Counted from the first letter of the stretch, positions 27,733 through 36,658 are shown. The stretch is DNA of 64,000 bases from an uncultured Agrobacterium sp. (GCA_913777615.1 CAJYTK010000021.1:173037-237036), one strand, 5' to 3'. Translations and numbers: made by a program. Notes: generated from the sequence alone by a model not told the origin.

Positions 27733-28517
27733 AGCCGGCAACTGCGCTAAAGGCCATGACGAACATCAACGATGGGATGCTTATGCGCGGCGCCTTCTAT
27801 CTGCTGCTCGCAGCGGCGGCGACCTTTTTGGTAATTGACATAAGAGAGATCAGCGAAGTCGAAGCAGCCCGACCAAGCGTGGAAACAGTCCCGGACGTGC
27901 CCACCTTTTTACCGCCGAAGATTGCGCCAGATGCCCCCGGAGCTCCACCGGTTAAACCCTCAAGCCCTGAGGCGGTTCTTCGCAAACCAATGACGTTCAA
28001 TTTGATTTCGGGCGGAGTGCTCTATGCCGAGGGAACAATCGATCCGGGCGCAGCCGAACGTTTCGCCCACGAGATTGAGGCCCGAGGCGAATACATCAAA
28101 TTTGTCGCGTTGAACTCGCCGGGAGGTTCGGTCGATGATGCAATCGCGATGTCCAAGCTGATCCGGCAAAAGGCAATCGGTACGAAGATCGACGAGAGGG
28201 CGCTTTGTGCCTCATCCTGCCCAATCGTTTTTGCTGGTGGTGTGACGCGAACAGCCGAAAAAGACGCCGTGATAGGCGTGCATCAGGTTTTCAATGGCGG
28301 CATCGAGCCTGTTTCACCAGACCAAGCTATGTCCAGTGCTCAGGCCGTCACCGCACGGGTCGCGCGACATCTCGACGAAATGGGTATTGGCGCTGGCTTG
28401 TGGATTCATGCGCTGGAGACTCCCCCCGATCAGCTCTACTATCTCACGCCCGAAAAAATGGCGGAATACCGGCTGACCACAAACGCAGCTGCAGTTGTGA
28501 AACCGAACCAAGGCTAA
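27729..28517 (+). CDS. Exported ClpP/crotonase-like protein (COG3904-type periplasmic protein)
   Basis: A 262-residue protein. An N-terminal membrane anchor or signal (about 18-38, RGAFYLLLAAAATFLVIDI) is followed by a proline-rich linker (about 55-80) and a ClpP-like fold. The fold shows LISGGVLYAEGTIDPGAAERF, the oxyanion-type VALNSPGGSVDDAIAMSKLIR, and ALCASSCPIVFAGG, where a serine in CASSC occupies the usual nucleophile region. A conserved-looking His follows in VIGVHQVF. It may be a periplasmic serine protease-like enzyme. Translationally coupled to the coiled-coil membrane protein upstream. Confidence 0.82.
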   Translation: MKPATALKAMTNINDGMLMRGAFYLLLAAAATFLVIDIREISEVEAARPSVETVPDVPTFLPPKIAPDAPGAPPVKPSSPEAVLRKPMTFNLISGGVLYAEGTIDPGAAERFAHEIEARGEYIKFVALNSPGGSVDDAIAMSKLIRQKAIGTKIDERALCASSCPIVFAGGVTRTAEKDAVIGVHQVFNGGIEPVSPDQAMSSAQAVTARVARHLDEMGIGAGLWIHALETPPDQLYYLTPEKMAEYRLTTNAAAVVKPNQG

Positions 28518-28954
28518 CACTGATAAGATATATAAATTAGGGTTATGGCACACGATTTCTATGCCGCCCCGTCTGAATGGCCACGTAATCTATGGGTTAT
28601 GGATTGAGAAACGGGTTCGATCGCGCCGAGCTTGGTAACCAGTAGTTTTTCGGTATTTTCCGGGCAGGGAGTGTAGTTTGCCTGATGCTATGCAGTCAGA
28701 TCGGATTTCAAATTTGCGACAGGTCTTGCATCTGATACGCGCCAGCGGTCACCTGGCGCGCCATACCAACGAGGGCGGAATTTCATTCGCCGGAGCTCGC
28801 GACATTCCTGCGTGACGCCTGGACGAACGAAGCGTCTGAGGTAACGGCGAGGGACGTGGAAGCAATCAGAAGCCCAGTAACGCACACTGATCTCAACGCA
28901 CATTTGGGTAAGGAGCCTGCTGCCAATACAGCGGACTCCTTCGCATCCCAATGA
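28518..28954. other. Convergent intergenic stretch with one doubtful minus-strand small ORF
   Basis: About 440 bases. On the minus strand an 89-codon frame (28688-28957) begins with an ATG overlapping the stop of the DUF3140 gene (TGATG), which would allow translational coupling. Its product is Arg- and Cys-rich (for example RRYLRRFVRPG) and matches no family I know. It could be a small gene or a chance extension. No other feature was seen. Confidence 0.3.
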
Positions 28955-28956
28955 CA

Positions 28957-29304
28957 TCAATCTTTGAGTGGATCGTGGCCCCAGTTCATGAGCGAGTGCC
29001 GCCAGGTGGAATTCTCTACATCTTCTTTGGGCCCGCCTTGGGCCACGTGACGGTGAACATAGCCGACGACCTTCTTCATGTGGGCAAAGTCGTCATCCGT
29101 GAGTTCCGATTTTGATTTGTGCTTGATTTCCACGATACGACGACCAGACTTATGACCAACGGTTTCGCTCTTGCCGTCTCCGGACCAGCCAGCTTCCTTG
29201 CTTTCTTCAGTCTTTAGCCACTTCTCTAACGCGGATGGTGTCATATTGACGGCGTCGGAAAACTCTTTCCAAATCTTCTCGTGCTCGGTCTGCTCGCTAC
29301 TCAC
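28957..29304 (-). CDS. DUF3140-type small protein
   Basis: A 115-residue acidic/basic soluble protein: SSEQTEHEKIWKEFSDAVNMTPSALEKWLKTEES, then TVGHKSGRRIVEIKHKSKSELTDDDFAHMKKVVGYVHRHVAQGG. This agrees with the DUF3140 family, whose members are small conserved proteins of unknown role, often near stress genes. GTG 29304 is chosen because a GAGAGG site lies about six bases before it and it overlaps the upstream stop as GTGA. A longer frame to 29436 runs through the neighbouring gene and is rejected. It is coupled to the PNPOx-type gene. Confidence 0.8.
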   Translation of the reverse strand: MSSEQTEHEKIWKEFSDAVNMTPSALEKWLKTEESKEAGWSGDGKSETVGHKSGRRIVEIKHKSKSELTDDDFAHMKKVVGYVHRHVAQGGPKEDVENSTWRHSLMNWGHDPLKD

Positions 29305-29756
29305 ACTGCACCTCTCATGGCGGCACTGCTTGCTCGCTCGATTGTTCCGTTTTCCTCGCCATCCCAGAATTCGATGGTGCCGGCCGATACCTTGATCAGA
29401 ACGATTCGTGGCGTATCGGCGCCGTGCGGAAACCATCTGTCTAGATCGCGCGACCAGTGAGCTTCGAATTGTGCCTTGTCTCGAATCAGCCTCGCCTGAC
29501 CGTTCACAGATATAAAAATTCCGGGCTTGCCGAGCATGCTTGGTGGAGCGGTAAAAGTCAGAGTGACCGACGCGTCTTGCTCGATCTCTTGAACCTTCTT
29601 GGTGTCTTCATAGGAGAAGAACCATGAGTCACCGTCATATTCCACATCGCCATTATTGCTCATCGGTCGGCTGTTAATGTGCCCAGCTGGATCGTGCGTG
29701 TTGAACATGCAGAAGTCGATCTTGCTGAGCTTTTTAGAAAGCTCTTCCATCTTCAT
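29301..29756 (-). CDS. Pyridoxamine 5'-phosphate oxidase-family protein (general stress protein 26-like)
   Basis: A 151-residue FMN-binding split-barrel protein. Visible family features are DFCMFNTHDPAGHINSRPMSNNGDVEYDGDSWFFSYEDTKK and VTLTFTAPPSMLGKPGIFISVNGQARLI. This is the COG3871/general stress protein 26 group, whose members bind flavin and are linked to oxidative and osmotic stress. The exact reaction is unknown. ATG 29756 is preferred to TTG 29762, with AGGA at a suitable distance. It lies downstream of the bd oxidase genes on the same strand and upstream of DUF3140. Confidence 0.88.
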   Translation of the reverse strand: MKMEELSKKLSKIDFCMFNTHDPAGHINSRPMSNNGDVEYDGDSWFFSYEDTKKVQEIEQDASVTLTFTAPPSMLGKPGIFISVNGQARLIRDKAQFEAHWSRDLDRWFPHGADTPRIVLIKVSAGTIEFWDGEENGTIERASSAAMRGAV

Positions 29757-29878
29757 TGGCAAATCCTCGTTTCATATCGTGAATTTCAACCCATGATGAC
29801 GCTCGAAGTTCCTTCGGATCCGTTCGCGGATCGTTGCAAACCGACGACTTTCCTGCGGTCGTTCTGTCCAGTCTTGAG

Positions 29879-29983
29879 CTATTTCAGAAACCAGCGGATA
29901 AAAATTGCTATTGCGGCGAGCGTCCCGACGCCGGCGAGCCACAGGACGATGAACCACATTGTCTTTCGAAGGCCATCGCTCAT
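29879..29983 (-). CDS. DUF2474/CydX-like small subunit of the bd oxidase
   Basis: A 34-residue single-span membrane peptide: MSDGLRKTMWFIVLWLAGV then GTLAAIAIFIRWFLK. The WFIVLWLAGV core and the cationic C-terminal end are what DUF2474 proteins look like, the small proteins encoded after cioAB-type bd oxidases and functionally similar to CydX. Its ATG shares one base with the cydB stop (TGATG), so translation is coupled. It was found by direct reading because it is below the usual length cut-off. It probably stabilises the oxidase and its haems. Confidence 0.85.
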   Translation of the reverse strand: MSDGLRKTMWFIVLWLAGVGTLAAIAIFIRWFLK

Positions 29984-30987
29984 CAATGATATCCTTCCTC
30001 CGGGTCGATTTTGCCGCGAAAGACCCAATACGCATAAGCCGTGTAGGCGAGGATCATGGGGAGGAGTACCACGGCGCCCACGAGGAGGAACATCAGTGAA
30101 CTCTCCGGAGCCGCGGCCTCCCTGATTGTGAGGACGCCGGGGATAATATAGGGATAAAAACTGATCCCAAGTCCGGCGAAGCTCAACACGAAGACGCCGA
30201 GCGCTGCCAAGAACGGTTGCAGGTGCTTCCCACTGTTAAGGCCGTTCCAGAGCAAGAAAGCGCAACCAGCTAGCAGCAGCGGTACTAATGACGAGAAGAA
30301 CGCGGTGGGCCAGCCAAACCACCGTTCGAAGTAAATCCGATTGATGAACGGTGTCCAGAGAGAAACGATTCCGATCAGCACCAAGAGCGCGACGCTCAGA
30401 GGACGCGCGAGCAGTGCCGAGCGTGCCTGGATATCGCCGGAGGTTTTCAGATTGAGCCACGTTACGCCAAGCAGCGCGTAGCCTGTGAGAACGGCGACGC
30501 CTGTCAGGATCGAAAAGGGCGTCAGCCAGTCCCACCAGCCGCCCGCATACTGCCTGCCATTAACTACGATGCCCTGTACCAAGGCGCCAAGGGAGATGCC
30601 CTGCATGAGGGCCGCGATCGAGGATCCTATCCAGAAGCCGAAATCCCAGAGATGCGATTCGTCATGGGTGCGCCATCGAAACTCGAATGCGACTCCTCGG
30701 AAGATAAGGCTGACCAGCATCAATATGATCGGCATATAAAGTGCTGGCATGATGATGGCGTAGGCGAGCGGGAACACGGCCATGAGGCCACCGCCGCCCA
30801 GCACCAACCATGTCTCATTGCCGTCCCAGACCGGAGCAATCGAATTCGTCATGATGTCGCGGTCGCGACGCTTTCGGAAGAATGGGAAGACGATCCCGAT
30901 CCCGAGGTCGAAACCGTCCAGCACAACATAGGCAAGCACGGCGAAGGCAATGATCCCCGCCCAGACAAAGGAAAGATCAATGTCCAT
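29983..30987 (-). CDS. cydB: Cytochrome bd-type ubiquinol oxidase subunit II
   Basis: A 334-residue multi-span membrane protein. The N terminus has VWAGIIAFAVLAYVVLDGFDLGIGIVFPF, the CydB hallmark, followed by WDGNETWLVLGGGGLMAVFP. It has eight to nine hydrophobic segments. With CydA it forms the quinol oxidase that reduces O2 to water. It overlaps cydA by 11 bases and is followed by the DUF2474 microprotein gene. The pairing with DUF2474 suggests the cyanide-insensitive (CioAB) branch. Confidence 0.95.
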   Translation of the reverse strand: MDIDLSFVWAGIIAFAVLAYVVLDGFDLGIGIVFPFFRKRRDRDIMTNSIAPVWDGNETWLVLGGGGLMAVFPLAYAIIMPALYMPIILMLVSLIFRGVAFEFRWRTHDESHLWDFGFWIGSSIAALMQGISLGALVQGIVVNGRQYAGGWWDWLTPFSILTGVAVLTGYALLGVTWLNLKTSGDIQARSALLARPLSVALLVLIGIVSLWTPFINRIYFERWFGWPTAFFSSLVPLLLAGCAFLLWNGLNSGKHLQPFLAALGVFVLSFAGLGISFYPYIIPGVLTIREAAAPESSLMFLLVGAVVLLPMILAYTAYAYWVFRGKIDPEEGYH

Positions 30988-32401
30988 GGCGGCCTCCAGG
31001 CTGATGGTCCTGCGTTACGCCGGGCGCAATACCAGCAGTTCGGATTGGGCCGGCGTCGAGCTCCTGATCCATATCGAGCGGGGTCGGTGGCCGCCGCATA
31101 AGCTTCAGCAGGTAGTAGACCCCGACGCCGAAGACCACGAAATAGACGCCGATGAAAATGAGCAGGGAGGTCCCGACCGCGAGGGCGGAAACCGGTGACA
31201 GACTGTCGACAGTTCGCAGATGTCCATAGACCGTCCAAGGCTGGCGACCGACCTCGGTCGTGTACCAGCCGGCAAGCACGGCCATAAAACCAGAACCGCC
31301 CATGGGCACAGCGATGCGATGGAGCCACGGCGTGCTATACAGCCTACCCTTCCATCGAGCCCAGAGCGACCACAGCCCAACGCCGATCATAAGGAAGCCG
31401 AGGCCGACCATGACGCGGAAGGTTATGAATGGCATGAGTGCAGGAGGGCGCTGATCGCGGGGCCATTCCTTCAGGCCTTTGATCTCCCCGTTAAGTTCGT
31501 GGGTCAGGATCAGCGAGCCGAGCTTCGGAATCTCGATTGCATAGCGGGTGGTCTCTGCCTCGTCGTCCGGTATGCCGAAAAGGACGAGAGGGGCACCTAC
31601 CTTATGTGTCTCGTAATGTCCCTCCATTGCTGCAATCTTTGCGGGCTGGTGTTCGAGTGTATTCAGACCGTGGAGGTCACCAACGAAAATCTGAACGGGT
31701 GTGACGATTGCCGCCATCCACATCGCCATCGAGAACATGATGCGAGCCTGGCGGTTCGTATTGTCCTTCAGCAGGTGCCAAGCGCCGACCGCGCCTACGG
31801 CGAAAGCGGTGGTTAGGAAGGCCGCCAGCACGGTATGGGTCATTCTGTAGGGGAAGGAGGGGTTGAAGATAATATTCCACCAGTTTTCGGGCACAAAGAC
31901 GCCGTTAGAATCGATGCTAAAACCTGCGGGCGTGTGCATCCAACTGTTGGCTGACGTGATCCACGTAGCGGAGATCAGCGTGCCTAAAGCGACCATGGCG
32001 ACGGACACCATATGTGCTGAGTCCCCGACGCGCTTGCGACCGAAAAGCGCGATACCGAGGAAGCCCGCTTCAAGGAAAAACGCCGTCAAGACCTCGTAAC
32101 CCATCAGCGGTCCCATGACCGGTCCGGCCTTGTCTGAAAACGCGGACCAATTCGTCCCGAATTGATAGCTCATCACGATTCCGGACACGACACCCATCGC
32201 GAAGGTGACTGCGAAGATGGTCTTCCAGTACTCGAAGAGCTTCAGGTAGGCTTCGTCACGCTTCCACAGCCATAACGCGTTGAGAACGGCCAAGTAGCTC
32301 GCCGTCCCTATCGAGAAGGCAGGAAAGAGAAAATGGAATGAGACGGTGAACGCGAACTGTATCCGCGCCAGCATGTCCGCTTCTAGGCCGAGGAAGGTCA
32401 T
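30977..32401 (-). CDS. cydA: Cytochrome bd-type ubiquinol oxidase subunit I (CIO-like)
   Basis: A 474-residue haem-bearing subunit. Haem ligands are visible: His in ARIQFAFTVSFHFLFPAF, His in SWMHTPAGF, and the GRQPW signature region EVGRQPWTVYGHLRT. The periplasmic Q-loop is short, as in cyanide-insensitive oxidases, rather than the long E. coli type. Start ATG 32401 (MTFLGLEADMLARIQ) is chosen because GGAG lies six bases upstream; an ORF extension to 32491 is not credible. Such oxidases serve at low oxygen or when cytochrome oxidase is poisoned. Confidence 0.94.
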   Translation of the reverse strand: MTFLGLEADMLARIQFAFTVSFHFLFPAFSIGTASYLAVLNALWLWKRDEAYLKLFEYWKTIFAVTFAMGVVSGIVMSYQFGTNWSAFSDKAGPVMGPLMGYEVLTAFFLEAGFLGIALFGRKRVGDSAHMVSVAMVALGTLISATWITSANSWMHTPAGFSIDSNGVFVPENWWNIIFNPSFPYRMTHTVLAAFLTTAFAVGAVGAWHLLKDNTNRQARIMFSMAMWMAAIVTPVQIFVGDLHGLNTLEHQPAKIAAMEGHYETHKVGAPLVLFGIPDDEAETTRYAIEIPKLGSLILTHELNGEIKGLKEWPRDQRPPALMPFITFRVMVGLGFLMIGVGLWSLWARWKGRLYSTPWLHRIAVPMGGSGFMAVLAGWYTTEVGRQPWTVYGHLRTVDSLSPVSALAVGTSLLIFIGVYFVVFGVGVYYLLKLMRRPPTPLDMDQELDAGPIRTAGIAPGVTQDHQPGGRHGH

Positions 32402-32491
32402 GGTAACTCCATCATGCAAACCCTCGAACTTTGCAACGCGACCCCATGTTCCGGGCGGGCACTGCAGTTTCACAGAGTCGATGGCGAGCAT

Positions 32492-33199
32492 CTTAAGCTC
32501 ATGTCAAATGAGCCCAAGCCCCCATAGTGTCGCGTGACGCAATGTCACGTCTAGAGGGGGCTCAGAAAAGGTCCACCCACGGAAATACATTGCCCGTTCC
32601 CCGAGCTTGTACAAGAACCTATAAGGCCTCGTGTGTGGATATGACCTTTGGTGACATCTGGTATTTATAGAAGAGCCGTGGGCGTCATTACCCAGCTTCG
32701 TCCAAGCAGTGCCAGTTGGGCCAATGCCACTCTAAATCATTTTCCGCTTCCCTCATTCTATGGTGCGATGTCGTAAATAGACGTATTCCCACTTCCCGCG
32801 TTAGCCCTCAAATCTCGCGACCCGTTGGTTGCTATCAAGAGGTTTTTGTCAGTCTGACGAGACTGGTGCTTCTGCCAAAGGACCTCTCAAACGCTCGCGA
32901 AAACTCACTTCGCGAAAAATATTTAGGGTTTTTTTATGGACATTGGAAAAAAATTATCTTATGTAGCGCCTATCAGTGAGTTTGATGCTCACTATCCCGC
33001 GTCTTTATCGGACCAAATCGTGCGTGTGCGAAGTCGTCATCACGAATTTGGATCCGCGTTTTTGAAGCTTGCGCTATCGGTGATGTCGCAAACGAGCTTT
33101 TATCCTGTCGATATCCCGCGTCTTAAGCGCTGAGGGTGTCAGGTGCAATTGCGGTAAGAAGGAGAGCGCCCCTGCTCTATGCTGGGCTGAATAAAATAT
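32492..33199. other. Intergenic region between cydA and proV
   Basis: About 700 bases between divergent units, so both promoters should be here. A 65-codon frame at 32936-33133 (start MDIGKKLSYVAPISEF) has no convincing ribosome site and no recognisable family; it may or may not be a small gene. The inverted repeat at 32533-32549 is listed separately. The part from about 32700 to 33000 is AT-rich and looks non-coding. Confidence 0.4.
32533..32549. promoter_or_regulatory. Inverted repeat upstream of cydA
   Basis: CGTGAC (32533-32538) and GTCACG (32544-32549) are perfect inverted repeats around a five-base spacer, about 130 bases before the cydA start. It does not match the FNR consensus TTGAT-N4-ATCAA. 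It could be a site for a CRP/FNR-family or other dimeric regulator of the oxidase; weak evidence. Confidence 0.35.
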
Positions 33200-34432
33200 A
33201 TGAATTCTCAAACTGAAAATGACGCACTGGCTCCGCCGGTTACGACCAAAATCAGTCTCAATAACGTCTACAAGATCTTCGGTGAGGATACCGACAAGGC
33301 GCTGGATATGGTTCGCGCCGGGAAGACGAAATCTGAAATCCATTCTTCAACCGGATGCTCGGTCGGAGTCAACAAGGCAAGCTTTGACATTCAAGCCGGC
33401 GAAATTTTCGTCATCATGGGCCTCTCAGGCTCGGGCAAATCCACCCTCCTACGCCTGCTCAACCGACTGATCGAGCCCACAGCGGGTTCAATCAAGATCG
33501 ACGGCCAGGATATCACGAAGATGTCCCGCCGCGACCTAATAGAGGTGCGTAGGCGCGATATCAGCATGGTATTCCAGTCCTTTGCTCTTCTGCCCAACCG
33601 CACCGTTATCAACAATGCCGCTTTCGGGCTTGAGGTTGCCGGTATGGGGGAAGACGAACGTAAAGCAAAGGCGCTTCTGGCGCTCGAGGCTGTTGGTCTC
33701 GCCGGTTACGCAGACAGCATGCCCGATCAGCTGTCAGGTGGAATGAAGCAGCGCGTCGGCTTGGCTCGCGCACTTGCCAGTGAACCCACAATTCTGCTCA
33801 TGGACGAAGCATTTTCCGCTCTCGATCCTCTAATCCGTACGGAAATGCAGGATGAGCTGGTCCGCCTTCAGGCCGAACACAGCCGAACCATCGTTTTTGT
33901 CAGTCACGATCTCGACGAAGCCATGCGCATCGGTGACCGGATATGCATCATGCAGAACGGCGATGTCGTTCAGGTCGGCACGCCGGACGAAATCGTCATG
34001 AACCCGGCAAACGACTACGTCCGCTCCTTCTTTAGGAACGTTGACGTGAGTCACGTCTTCAAAGCTGGCGACGTCGCTCGAAAAACACAGGTGACGATCA
34101 TCGAGCGACAAGGTGTAACCGCTGCCGCAGCACTCGAGCGAATGAAGACATTCGATCGCGAATATGCGATCATTCTGGGGCGCGACAAAACCTATCATGG
34201 CGTTGTCAGCCAAACCACGCTCGTCGAGAATATGCGTTCTGGACATTCGGATCCCTATAGAGCGGCGTTTCTATCCGAGATCGAACCGATTTCGGCTGAC
34301 GAGCCATTGTCGAACGTACTGGGACGCGTAGCGGCGAGCCCATGGCCAGTTCCCGTTGTCGACAACTCCAGGCGCTACCTCGGCTCTATCAGTAAATCGA
34401 CACTGCTTGAAACGCTCGACCGCGCGAGCTGA
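33200..34432 (+). CDS. proV: Glycine betaine/proline ABC transporter ATP-binding protein (with CBS domains)
   Basis: A 410-residue ATPase of the quaternary-amine transporter family. The N-terminal GEDTDKALDMVRAGKTKSEI is the ProV-specific leader. Walker A is MGLSGSGKSTLLRLLNRL, the signature LSGGMKQRVGLARAL, Walker B LLMDEAFSALDPL. Two CBS repeats fill about 285-405 (ending PVVDNSRRYLGSISKSTLLETL); in OpuA-type systems these sense ionic strength. First gene of proVWX, 42 bases before proW. The ribosome site is weak. Confidence 0.94.
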   Translation: MNSQTENDALAPPVTTKISLNNVYKIFGEDTDKALDMVRAGKTKSEIHSSTGCSVGVNKASFDIQAGEIFVIMGLSGSGKSTLLRLLNRLIEPTAGSIKIDGQDITKMSRRDLIEVRRRDISMVFQSFALLPNRTVINNAAFGLEVAGMGEDERKAKALLALEAVGLAGYADSMPDQLSGGMKQRVGLARALASEPTILLMDEAFSALDPLIRTEMQDELVRLQAEHSRTIVFVSHDLDEAMRIGDRICIMQNGDVVQVGTPDEIVMNPANDYVRSFFRNVDVSHVFKAGDVARKTQVTIIERQGVTAAAALERMKTFDREYAIILGRDKTYHGVVSQTTLVENMRSGHSDPYRAAFLSEIEPISADEPLSNVLGRVAASPWPVPVVDNSRRYLGSISKSTLLETLDRAS

Positions 34433-34474
34433 TTTCAGCATTTCCCCCAACCGGCCAACAACCGGAGTCTGACT

Positions 34475-35359
34475 ATGAATTTCGATATAGGGGACGGCGT
34501 CGATGCCGTCGTCAATTACATTCTGGACAATTTTTCACCCCTCTTGGATTTCGTCGCCACTCTGATCGGGTTCGTGACCAGTAACATCCAGGACACGCTC
34601 ACTGCCATTCCCATGCCAGTGGGCATTCTCATCTTCGTCATCCTGTCATTTTGGCGGGTCGGCGCAGTTTTTGGTGTCTTGGCTGGACTTGCGCTCTGGC
34701 TCGTCGACCACATGGGTCTTTGGACCGCGATGATGGAGACTCTATCACTCGTCATAGCTTCAACGCTGATGGCTATGATCATCGGTCTTCCGCTTGGGAT
34801 CGCCATGGCGCGGAAGGATTCGGTTGCTGCGATCATCCGACCGGTCCTCGACCTGATGCAAACCATGCCTGCATTCGTCTATCTTATTCCTGCGGCGATG
34901 TTTTTCGGACTTGGTGCAGTACCCGGCGCTATCGCAACTGTCATATTCGCTATGCCGCCGGTGGTCCGCCTCACCAATCTAGGCATTCGCCAGGTGCATG
35001 TAGAGTTCATAGAAGCTGGAAACGCATTTGGCTGCACGCCCTCGCAGTTGCTCTTCAAGGTCCAACTGCCGAACGCCATGCCCTCCATTATGGCGGGCAT
35101 CAACCAGACGATCATGCTGTCGCTTTCCATGGTTGTCATTGCATCCATGATTGGCGCAGGCGGTATTGGGAACACGGTTCTCACCGGCATACAGCGCCTG
35201 GACGTGGGCACCGGTTTTGAGGGCGGTCTTGCTGTCGTGATTCTCGCGGTGATCCTCGATCGCCTGACACAAAGCCTTGGAAAGCCTCAAGCTGCCTTTT
35301 GGTCGGGGCTTTTCAACAGAAAGAGCGAGCGCAAACACTTGTCTCCGGCAACTGTCTGA
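34475..35359 (+). CDS. proW: Glycine betaine/proline ABC transporter permease
   Basis: A 294-residue permease of the BPD_transp_1 family with an amphipathic N terminus typical of ProW, six or so membrane helices, and the coupling-loop motif EAGNAFGCTPSQLLFKVQLPNAMPSIMAGINQTI. GGAG precedes ATG 34475. It is the membrane channel of the osmoprotectant importer with ProV and ProX. Confidence 0.94.
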   Translation: MNFDIGDGVDAVVNYILDNFSPLLDFVATLIGFVTSNIQDTLTAIPMPVGILIFVILSFWRVGAVFGVLAGLALWLVDHMGLWTAMMETLSLVIASTLMAMIIGLPLGIAMARKDSVAAIIRPVLDLMQTMPAFVYLIPAAMFFGLGAVPGAIATVIFAMPPVVRLTNLGIRQVHVEFIEAGNAFGCTPSQLLFKVQLPNAMPSIMAGINQTIMLSLSMVVIASMIGAGGIGNTVLTGIQRLDVGTGFEGGLAVVILAVILDRLTQSLGKPQAAFWSGLFNRKSERKHLSPATV

Positions 35360-35424
35360 GCACCGCGCCGCCCAACGATGCGGATGCTGAATCCGCAAAT
35401 TCAAACCTCCCAAAAGGAGAACAT

Positions 35425-36324
35425 ATGTTCAAGACACTTTCCTCGACCCGCCGGGCTGCACTTGGTGGCGCCATTGGCTTTGCTGCCGCTGTGCTTTTTG
35501 GCTCAGCAACGCCAACGATGGCTGAAGATGCGAAAACTGTGAAGCTTGGCTTTGCCCCGTGGTCCGACGCTGAGTTCGTCACCAAACTCGCCGCCAAGCT
35601 GATCAAGGAGAAGCTCGGCCAGGATGTGGAACTCGTTCAGACGGATGTCGCGCCGCTTTACCAAGGCGTCAGCCGAGGCGATATCGATGCAATGATGATG
35701 GCGTGGTTGCCGGCAACTCATGCGGATTACTTCGCAAAGGTGAAAGACAAGGTAGAGACGCTCGGCACGGTCTATGACGGCGCGAAGCTCGGTTGGGTCG
35801 TGCCTGCCTATATTCCTGAAGCAGAGATTTCTTCGATCGAGGACCTGAAGAAGCCTGAGGTTCAGAAGAAGTTGTCTGGCACGATACAGGGCATCGATCC
35901 GGGTGCTGGTTTGACCCGCCTTTCGCAACAGGCGGTCAAGGATTATGCGCTCGACCAGTACAAGCTGCAAATCTCCAGCGAAGCGGGCATGCTCACGACA
36001 GTTGACCGCGCGATGCGAGGTGAAAAGTGGTTCGTCGCTACGTCCTGGAGCCCGCACTGGATGTTTGGAAAGTACAAGCTCCGCTATCTTACTGATCCGA
36101 AAGAATCCTTGGGTCAGGCCGAGCATGTCGATATCCTTGCATCGAAGAAATTCAGGCAAGAAAACCCCAAGGCTGCCGACTTTCTTTCGCGCATGAAGGT
36201 GCCGCTTAACGACCTGGAAGCGGCGATGTTCACAGCCCAAGAGACGTCTTACGACGCAGCTATCGAAAAATACATCAAGGACCATCCAGATCAGGTGAAG
36301 GCCTGGGTTGGGGAACAGAGCTGA
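35425..36324 (+). CDS. proX: Glycine betaine/proline-binding periplasmic protein
   Basis: A 299-residue OpuAC-type binding protein. A signal peptide (about 1-33, ending near TMAEDA) precedes the mature domain KTVKLGFAPWSDAEFVTKLAAKLIKEKLGQDVE. Ligand-cage aromatic residues are visible as FAPWSD and TSWSPHWMF. AAGGAG stands before ATG 35425; an in-frame extension to 35299 overlaps proW and is rejected. It binds glycine betaine, proline betaine or a related quaternary amine. Confidence 0.94.
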   Translation: MFKTLSSTRRAALGGAIGFAAAVLFGSATPTMAEDAKTVKLGFAPWSDAEFVTKLAAKLIKEKLGQDVELVQTDVAPLYQGVSRGDIDAMMMAWLPATHADYFAKVKDKVETLGTVYDGAKLGWVVPAYIPEAEISSIEDLKKPEVQKKLSGTIQGIDPGAGLTRLSQQAVKDYALDQYKLQISSEAGMLTTVDRAMRGEKWFVATSWSPHWMFGKYKLRYLTDPKESLGQAEHVDILASKKFRQENPKAADFLSRMKVPLNDLEAAMFTAQETSYDAAIEKYIKDHPDQVKAWVGEQS

Positions 36325-36328
36325 TGCA

Positions 36329-36365
36329 ATCCGGCCTTCTCGTAAGATATTCGAGGAGGCCGGAT
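36329..36365 (+). terminator. Terminator of the proVWX operon
   Basis: ATCCGGCCTTCTCG (36329-36342) pairs with CGAGGAGGCCGGAT (36352-36365), 14 bp with one G-T wobble, loop of nine bases, followed by CATTTT. It begins five bases after the proX stop. The following small HTH gene would therefore need its own promoter or read-through. Confidence 0.8.
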
Positions 36366-36382
36366 CATTTTCGGGGGCAGGG

Positions 36383-36658
36383 ATGGCACTAGAAACCAAT
36401 CATAGAGCGCTCACCGAAACTGACACGCTCGGGGGACGCATCTCATTGGCGCGAGATGCATCTACGCTCTCTATCGATAATGCTGCGAAGATGGTTGGGG
36501 TGGAAAGCGACGTTTGGAGCGCTTGGGAGAATGATCGAAGCGAGCCGGGCTGCGAGTACCTTGAGCCGATCGCCGCTTCTCTCGAGGTCAGCGAAGCATG
36601 GCTTTCTACAGGCATCGGTGTCGGGCCGCGATGGCCAGATAATGAGACGTTGTTCTAA
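36383..36658 (+). CDS. Small XRE-family helix-turn-helix protein
   Basis: A 91-residue protein with a Cro/CI-type HTH: LGGRISLARDASTLSIDNAAKMVGVESDVWSAWENDRSEPGCEYLEPIAASLEVSEAWLSTG. The domain covers about residues 17-75 and there is no further effector domain. ATG 36383 has a purine-rich GGGGGCAGGG just before it. It sits directly after the proVWX terminator and may be an orphan regulator. Its target is unknown. Confidence 0.8.
   Translation: MALETNHRALTETDTLGGRISLARDASTLSIDNAAKMVGVESDVWSAWENDRSEPGCEYLEPIAASLEVSEAWLSTGIGVGPRWPDNETLF

Noticed and set aside
32936-33133. 65-codon frame upstream of proV as a confident gene
   Set aside because: No good ribosome site and no similarity; mentioned only within the intergenic entry.
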